Assembly: GCA_000701725.1 (NCBI GenBank)
Contig: JNJQ01000004.1
Span: 94,913 to 158,912, forward strand
Direction: 5' to 3'
DNA from: Erysipelotrichaceae bacterium NK3D112
GTDB lineage: Bacteria; Bacillota_I; Bacilli_A; Erysipelotrichales; Erysipelotrichaceae
DNA: 64,000 nucleotides
Shown here: positions 59,811 through 64,000 of the stretch, piece after piece
How positions within the stretch are numbered: position 1 is the stretch's first letter
How the letters are laid out: each line of letters starts with the position of its first letter
The notes under the pieces: generated by a model
Told to the model about the DNA's origin: nothing
What the model saw: only the letters and a program-made list of their open reading frames with translations
Database searches by the model: none
Program-made: the position numbers and the translations under genes

Positions 59811-59889
59811 ATATCGTTTTTGAAGATGAAAATATTCCAGTTTGCCGGCATGTCGATAAATCGAAGTCTGGAGTTTTGGAGAAAATAAA

Positions 59890-60810
59890 ATGCGGAAATG
59901 CATACGAACAATCGCAGGGTTTCTTACTGTTATGATTATTATTATGCTGTCAGCATGTTATGCAGGCAAAGAAAATAAAGAGTTTGGCACTGACAAAGAA
60001 ACCCTGGCGACACAGACAGAATCAGATGAAACAATGCTGTCTGATCTGCCGTCATACAGTTATACCTGGAGAATGGCAGAACACCTCGATGATTCATCTT
60101 ATGATGAATACATGCATGGTGACGGTCAGCTGTTTCAGAAACTTATGTCTTTTTCCGAAAAGCTGCGATCTTCGCAAGAGTTTACGTTTGCACCATACGC
60201 AAGCAATTTGGTTGAACTGCTCAATCTTACGGTTCCGGACCAATGTAAAGTTAATTACGGAACAGATTTTATCGAAGAGTCTGATTATGAAATCGATGGT
60301 GAGCCTGCGACAGCAGCAGAAGCTCTGCAGGTTACAGAAAGCTTACTTGATCTTTTTCCTTTGCAGGTCGCTGAAGGCCGTGGATTCACCGACTATGATT
60401 ATGCCTATCTGGGCAAAGGAAGGATTCCTGTAATACTCGGAGCAGCATACAAAGAAACGTTTTCAATTGGAGATACATTTGAAGGATATTACATTATTGA
60501 ACGTTTCACCTTTGAAGTAATAGGTTTTGCGGAAGCAGGAAGCGCTTTTTACAGCAGCGCTGTTTGCAGGCCGGTCCCATACGACCGATATATCATCATG
60601 CCATTTGCTTCCGTCCAGGAAGATTCTGAAATGGGCAGAATCATATTGCTGCAGAAAATCTGCGGGTTGATCACGGATGAAAACGGAAGGGATCATGCCC
60701 TGAAGCAGGTAAATGAATGGCTTGTTGAAACAGGTCTGAAAGATTGGATTGACCAGATCAGCATTATGGACGACAGCTTAAGGACGATTATCCAATATCA
60801 TTTGTATTAG
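59890..60810 (+). CDS. Lipoprotein with MacB_PCD-like domain
   Basis: 306 residues. Lipobox LSAC (Cys near 23). The part from about 125 matches the extracellular MacB-type periplasmic core domain: VAEGRGFTDYDYAYLGKGRIP, ILGAAYKETFSIGDTF, FEVIGFAEAGSAF, RPVPYDRYIIMPF. Such domains usually form the outer part of FtsX/MacB permeases, but the C-terminal membrane helices are absent and no ABC ATPase is near. Either a stand-alone lipoprotein derived from a permease or a truncated version. Confidence 0.7.
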   Translation: MRKCIRTIAGFLTVMIIIMLSACYAGKENKEFGTDKETLATQTESDETMLSDLPSYSYTWRMAEHLDDSSYDEYMHGDGQLFQKLMSFSEKLRSSQEFTFAPYASNLVELLNLTVPDQCKVNYGTDFIEESDYEIDGEPATAAEALQVTESLLDLFPLQVAEGRGFTDYDYAYLGKGRIPVILGAAYKETFSIGDTFEGYYIIERFTFEVIGFAEAGSAFYSSAVCRPVPYDRYIIMPFASVQEDSEMGRIILLQKICGLITDENGRDHALKQVNEWLVETGLKDWIDQISIMDDSLRTIIQYHLY

Positions 60811-60894
60811 CCTCCGCATGCTGACCAAAGTCGATGATTCCGGATGTCTATCATTCAAATTCCGGTTTGCATGGATAAAAACTCAGGTATTACT

Positions 60895-61227
60895 ATGAAC
60901 GAAAAACAGATTCAGGCAGCTCAGGAGAATATGCTGGAATGGCTGGCAGATCCGCATGAGCTGGGCAAAAAACCTTATAAGATCGAATTGGCAGCCGAGT
61001 TTGAACTTCATGGTCTGCACTATTACATTTTCAGATTCAAACCCGGTCTGTTTTCAAAATGGCTTGTGGGTGTGAGCGGAGGCTTCGAAGAAAATGACCT
61101 GGAACCTTGCGGACATACTTTCAGCGACATGAAAGAATATCATGCCGAAACTGCTCAGAAAGACTGCATGGAAATGGTGGAAATGATCAGAGCTTACTGG
61201 ATGGAACAGGCAAAGAATCATACATGA
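60895..61227 (+). CDS. Small conserved-type hypothetical protein
   Basis: 110 residues starting MNEKQIQAAQENMLEWLADPHELGKKP and including HYYIFRFKPGLFSKWLVGVSGGFEENDLEPCGHTFSDM, a pattern seen in small hypothetical proteins of Bacillota. Soluble, no metal motif beyond one Cys-His. ATG 60895 is taken as start because the upstream in-frame start at 60844 lacks a ribosome-binding site. Function unknown. Confidence 0.6.
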   Translation: MNEKQIQAAQENMLEWLADPHELGKKPYKIELAAEFELHGLHYYIFRFKPGLFSKWLVGVSGGFEENDLEPCGHTFSDMKEYHAETAQKDCMEMVEMIRAYWMEQAKNHT

Positions 61228-61247
61228 TCTTAGAAAGGGAACAACCT

Positions 61248-61412
61248 ATGAAGCATCGGATTCAGCCATTCTGCATTTCTTTGCTTTCAGCAGTATTATG
61301 CGTGAGCGCATGCAGCAAAACAGAAGAAATACCTGAAGAACAGGGTGAAGAAACCGTCATGATCAGCAGAACACTGCAATTTTGTGCAAAAGGAAGCAGC
61401 GGAGGAAAATGA
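61248..61412 (+). CDS. Short lipoprotein-like peptide
   Basis: 54 residues: a signal peptide with lipobox LCVSAC (Cys near 22) and only about 32 further residues rich in Glu. GAAAGGGA precedes ATG 61248. It could be a genuine small lipoprotein or the N-terminal stub of a lost gene; nothing downstream continues it. Its stop lies one base before the nitroreductase start. Confidence 0.55.
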   Translation: MKHRIQPFCISLLSAVLCVSACSKTEEIPEEQGEETVMISRTLQFCAKGSSGGK

Positions 61413-61413
61413 C

Positions 61414-61947
61414 ATGAATGTGATCGAAGCGATTCATAACAGACACAGTTACAGAGGAAAATATAAAAACAGTCCTGTGCCAAGGGAGGATCTGATTAAA
61501 ATCCTGCAGGCAGGTATAGATGCTCCGTCCGGCTGCAACAAACAGACGGCATCATTCATTGCAGTGGATGATCCCGAAGTTCTTTCAAAACTTCACAATG
61601 TGATTGATCCGCCGGTCGGCGAAACAGCTCCTGCCGCGATCTGTGTCCTGACAGAGAGGATCAACGCATACCGTGACAGATGCTTTGCCGTACAGGACTA
61701 TTCAGCTGCGATTCAGAATATGCTGCTGGCGATTGTTGAACTCGGGTATCAGAGCTGCTGGTATGAAGGGCATATCACCGATGATGACAGAATCTGTGAC
61801 AAGATGGCAGAGATCCTGAATGTGCCGAAAAATTATGAACTGGTTTGTTTTTTACCGGTCGGAATTGCTGAAAGCGAACCGGCTATGCCGAAAAAGAAAG
61901 CATTAGAAGAAAGAGCATGGTTCAATTCTTTCAAACAAATGCAATAG
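61414..61947 (+). CDS. Nitroreductase family protein
   Basis: 177 residues. FMN-binding nitroreductase fold: IEAIHNRHSYRGKYKNSPVP, LQAGIDAPSGCNKQTASFIAV (about 31), YSAAIQNMLLAIVELGYQSCWYEG (about 95) and CFLPVGIAESEP (about 148). Reduces nitro compounds or quinones with NAD(P)H, usually as dimer. GCGGAGGA lies ten bases before the ATG. Overlaps the previous gene's stop region closely. Confidence 0.88.
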   Translation: MNVIEAIHNRHSYRGKYKNSPVPREDLIKILQAGIDAPSGCNKQTASFIAVDDPEVLSKLHNVIDPPVGETAPAAICVLTERINAYRDRCFAVQDYSAAIQNMLLAIVELGYQSCWYEGHITDDDRICDKMAEILNVPKNYELVCFLPVGIAESEPAMPKKKALEERAWFNSFKQMQ

Positions 61948-61967
61948 CAGACAGAAGGGTGATCAGA

Positions 61968-62363
61968 ATGGAAAAAATCATAGCTGCCTGCGGAAATGAC
62001 TGCGCAGCCTGTCCAAGGTATGTGAAACATCCTTATGAGAAAACGGCAGATGAACTTCGTCATACGGCAGAACTGTGGATGAAGATCGGCTATCGGGATC
62101 ATATCGTGACAAACGAAGAAATTTCCTGCACCGGCTGCAAACCGGATAACTGGTGCAGATATCATGTTGTAAAGTGCTGTGCCGAAAAGGGAATCTCCAC
62201 ATGTGCGTCCTGTCAGGAATATCCCTGTGACAATATCAGGGACTGTTTTGAAGTCACCAAGTCTTTTGAGCCAAAATGCCGTCAGGTCTGCACCGATGAT
62301 GAATACCGCCAGTTAAAAAAGGCATTTTTCGAGAAGGAAATAAATCTTGGAAAAAACGGATGA
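61968..62363 (+). CDS. DUF3795 domain-containing protein
   Basis: 131 residues. DUF3795 cysteine pattern: AACGNDCAACPRY near the start, SCTGCKPDNWCRYHVVKCC (about 58), STCASCQEYPCDN (about 82). A small cysteine-rich domain that likely binds a metal; the function is unknown. Follows nitroreductase by 20 bases with AGAAGGGTG before ATG 61968. Confidence 0.83.
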   Translation: MEKIIAACGNDCAACPRYVKHPYEKTADELRHTAELWMKIGYRDHIVTNEEISCTGCKPDNWCRYHVVKCCAEKGISTCASCQEYPCDNIRDCFEVTKSFEPKCRQVCTDDEYRQLKKAFFEKEINLGKNG

Positions 62364-62432
62364 AGCCGGATGACAGAAACATTCCTTTGGTATGAACGGG
62401 TGATTTCTCGATAAGAGAAATCAGGAGATAAT

Positions 62433-63269
62433 ATGCGTAAAGAACAAGAACAATTGAAAGCTGCCGGTGAACTGACAGAAGTCAATCACCATAAGATTCA
62501 TGTTTTCAGAGCCGGAAACCCTGATCAGCCGAAACTTGTTTTCATGTCCGGATCAGGTACAGTCGCACCGGTTTACGATTTCAAAATTCTTTACGAGAAA
62601 CTGAAAAATGATTTCTGGATCATCGTGATCGAGAAATTCGGCTACGGGTATTCGGATCTGTGGGAAGCACCATGTGATATCGATTCTATTGTGAACACGC
62701 AGAGAACTGCCCTGGATCAGCTTGGTGAGAAGGGACCGTACATCCTTGTTCCGCATTCCATGGCAGGAATCGAAGCAATCAGATGGATACAGATGTATCC
62801 CGAAGAAATAAAAGCATTGATCGGACTCGATATGGCTTCTCCCTTATCGTATGCACAGTGGACGGATGCGGATGTGAAAAGAAGAATCAGACTGATGAGC
62901 ATACTGAAAAAACTCAGGATGCATTCGCTGGCGACAATCCCGCATAATGACATACTGAGTGAGCATGACAAACGTCAGGTGAAGCTTCTGCAGAAACGGA
63001 ATGCTTTCAATGACTGCTTCATCAATGAAGCGAAACACATCAAACAGAATGCTGCATTTACCGATGAACACGGCCTCATAAATTGTCCGGCCTTATTATT
63101 CTGCTCAGACGGCACCCAGACATCCGGAAACTGGATTCAGAACCAGAAGACCTTCGCAGAAAGCATCAATGCGCAGCTGATCTGTTATGACTGCGGCCAC
63201 TATATGCATTATTTCAAAAGCAAAGAGATCAGCGAGAGAATCATGGAGTTTATTCAAAACAAGAACTGA
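62433..63269 (+). CDS. Alpha/beta hydrolase
   Basis: 278 residues. Alpha/beta hydrolase with the oxyanion region VFMSGSGTVAP, nucleophile elbow LVPHSMAGIEA (PHSMAG, Ser near 108), FCSDGTQTSGNW and catalytic His in CGHYMHYF (about 264). No signal peptide. Substrate unknown; resembles small-molecule esterases. AGGAGA precedes ATG 62433. Confidence 0.83.
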   Translation: MRKEQEQLKAAGELTEVNHHKIHVFRAGNPDQPKLVFMSGSGTVAPVYDFKILYEKLKNDFWIIVIEKFGYGYSDLWEAPCDIDSIVNTQRTALDQLGEKGPYILVPHSMAGIEAIRWIQMYPEEIKALIGLDMASPLSYAQWTDADVKRRIRLMSILKKLRMHSLATIPHNDILSEHDKRQVKLLQKRNAFNDCFINEAKHIKQNAAFTDEHGLINCPALLFCSDGTQTSGNWIQNQKTFAESINAQLICYDCGHYMHYFKSKEISERIMEFIQNKN

Positions 63270-63515
63270 CCTTTTTATAACATCGGTCAGATCATGAAGC
63301 AGAGATTAACGATACTTCAGTGAAACCGGAACGATAGTGTCTAAAGTTTATGAAAACTGAAACCTGCACAGTCTGGTGGCTGATGAAATCATGAGACTGA
63401 AAGCAAGCAGACACTGTCAACGACAGAGTTCTTTGAAAATTCAGAACGAAAAGAACCTTCCTGACTGAAAGGAAGACATAACGAAAACATCTTTGATGGG
63501 GGTTGGTGTCAGTGA
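63270..63515. other. Intergenic stretch before the transposase
   Basis: No credible gene. It has AT-rich segments and a GACTGAAAGGAAG-type hairpin (about 63464-63480). A terminal inverted repeat of the insertion sequence probably lies between here and 63515, but the other end is outside the window, so I could not pair it. Confidence 0.4.
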
Positions 63516-64000
63516 CTATGCCTGTGCAGATTCCCGGTGGTATTCACCGGACATCTGGATCAGTTTGAGCCATTTGTCGGGCATCAGGTCATATTCATCG
63601 AATTCATCCAGAATAACCGGAGGCTTGTATCCCAAAGAGGAATGACGTCTGAGAAAATTGAAGAAAGCCACATAGCAGACCATATAGAAGTTAGCCTGAT
63701 CAAGAGAGGCATATCCATTGGTCGGATGGTAGTTTTCCTTGAATGTTCTGTTGAGACGTTCTTCTGTCTGCTTCCATGGACGGTATTTCCTGGATGTATC
63801 ATCCATATTCTTTACACCGATGACCTGGTGAAGATCAAACTTGAAGCCCTGCATTTCAAAGAAGAGCTGGGCAGCGTTGTAGATCGGATTGCCGTCGGTA
63901 ATAAAGGTGAGATCATCGGGGTATTCAATGAACTTGCGCATGACATTCCACATGGAGATGACAGCGTTCTTTGTGTCTCTGTTTGAGAAGATGTAGTAGG
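63516..64000 (-). mobile_element. DDE-type transposase (C-terminal part), insertion sequence continuing off the window
   Basis: The frame stays open to the window end, so the N-terminus is outside. The visible about 160 residues hold an rve/DDE-like catalytic half: YIFSNRDTKNAVISMWNVMR, then FITDGNPIYNAAQLFFEMQG with the second Asp, and KQTEERLNRTFKENYHPTNG with the catalytic Glu. It ends with FFNFLRRHSSLGYKPP. I cannot fix the IS family. Minus strand; marks the boundary of an accessory segment. Confidence 0.78.

Noticed and set aside
63270..63515. Intact terminal repeat of the insertion sequence
   Set aside because: No matching repeat can be paired because the other end lies outside the window.
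1..64000. CRISPR array, prophage or rRNA operon
   Set aside because: No regularly spaced direct repeats, phage structural genes or rRNA sequence were found.

Overview
The window looks like a chromosomal segment of an anaerobic, gut-type Bacillota, most likely of the Erysipelotrichia; this is inferred from protein flavour and gene content, and no rRNA gene is present to confirm it. Coding is dense with short intergenic gaps. There are strong Shine-Dalgarno sites, many intrinsic terminators and three tRNA genes. The right end (58-64 kb) is looser, with small lipoproteins, single-domain enzymes and a partial transposase. Several broken gene fragments mark recent decay.

Region by region. 1-5.6 kb: end of a NusG-domain-II/Gx-transporter pair, an HD phosphohydrolase, RarA, then MATE and MFS exporters. 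5.6-10.2 kb: tRNA-Glu and tRNA-Trp, a YdcF protein, a DUF262/HNH nuclease-like protein with a histone-like tail, MutY, tRNA-Gly. 10.2-17.6 kb: a flavodoxin remnant, then a GntR-controlled sugar-acid operon (GntP permease, UlaG-like MBL hydrolase, esterase, hydroxyacid dehydrogenase, four-carbon acid sugar kinase) with matching palindromic operators, followed by VOC and RpiR gene remnants. 17.6-21.4 kb: oligoendopeptidase F, an AIM24 protein and a beta-lactamase-fold hydrolase. 21.4-31.8 kb: a catabolic island (GcvT-like protein, a cysteine-rich unknown, SDR, PucR-type regulator, 77-aa-class small protein, CoA-transferase, TetR, DUF3237, a broken aldo/keto reductase, DUF362, an ECF S component). 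31.8-34.3 kb: glycosyltransferase and TelA protein. 34.3-43.4 kb: an arylpyruvate/arylacetate module (AMP-ligase, IorA, IorB, PaaK, ACT protein, amidohydrolase, sodium symporter) ending with a TrpR-like regulator. 43.4-52.3 kb: MATE exporter, DUF5052 lipoprotein, phosphoesterase, ProB, a membrane HtrA-like protease, a divergent diadenylate-cyclase-domain protein, a probable small RNA and an E2-acyltransferase-like protein. 52.3-58 kb: a large surface protein, a lipoprotein, an EIIB-ROK fusion and a Gfo/Idh/MocA oxidoreductase. 58-64 kb: Tag, GNAT, lipoproteins, nitroreductase, DUF3795, alpha/beta hydrolase, transposase.

How the genes work together. The clearest systems are regulatory. The GntR operon carries near-identical palindromes at its regulator and structural promoters. 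The aryl module carries one shared operator, a 10-bp half-site around GCTTTAGCGC with 6-bp spacing, at three promoters, and sits beside a TrpR-family gene that could read it. The GcvT-like operon and the small 26.5-kb gene share a TTCCCGGGATT element and flank a PucR-type regulator. Functionally, IorAB would turn arylpyruvates into arylacetyl-CoA and PaaK could recover ATP or activate arylacetate. The GcvT/SDR/CoA-transferase island suggests folate-dependent demethylation or another one-carbon-linked catabolism of an unknown substrate. At least five genes appear to be transcribed from an extended -10 promoter so close to the ATG that the mRNA would be leaderless.
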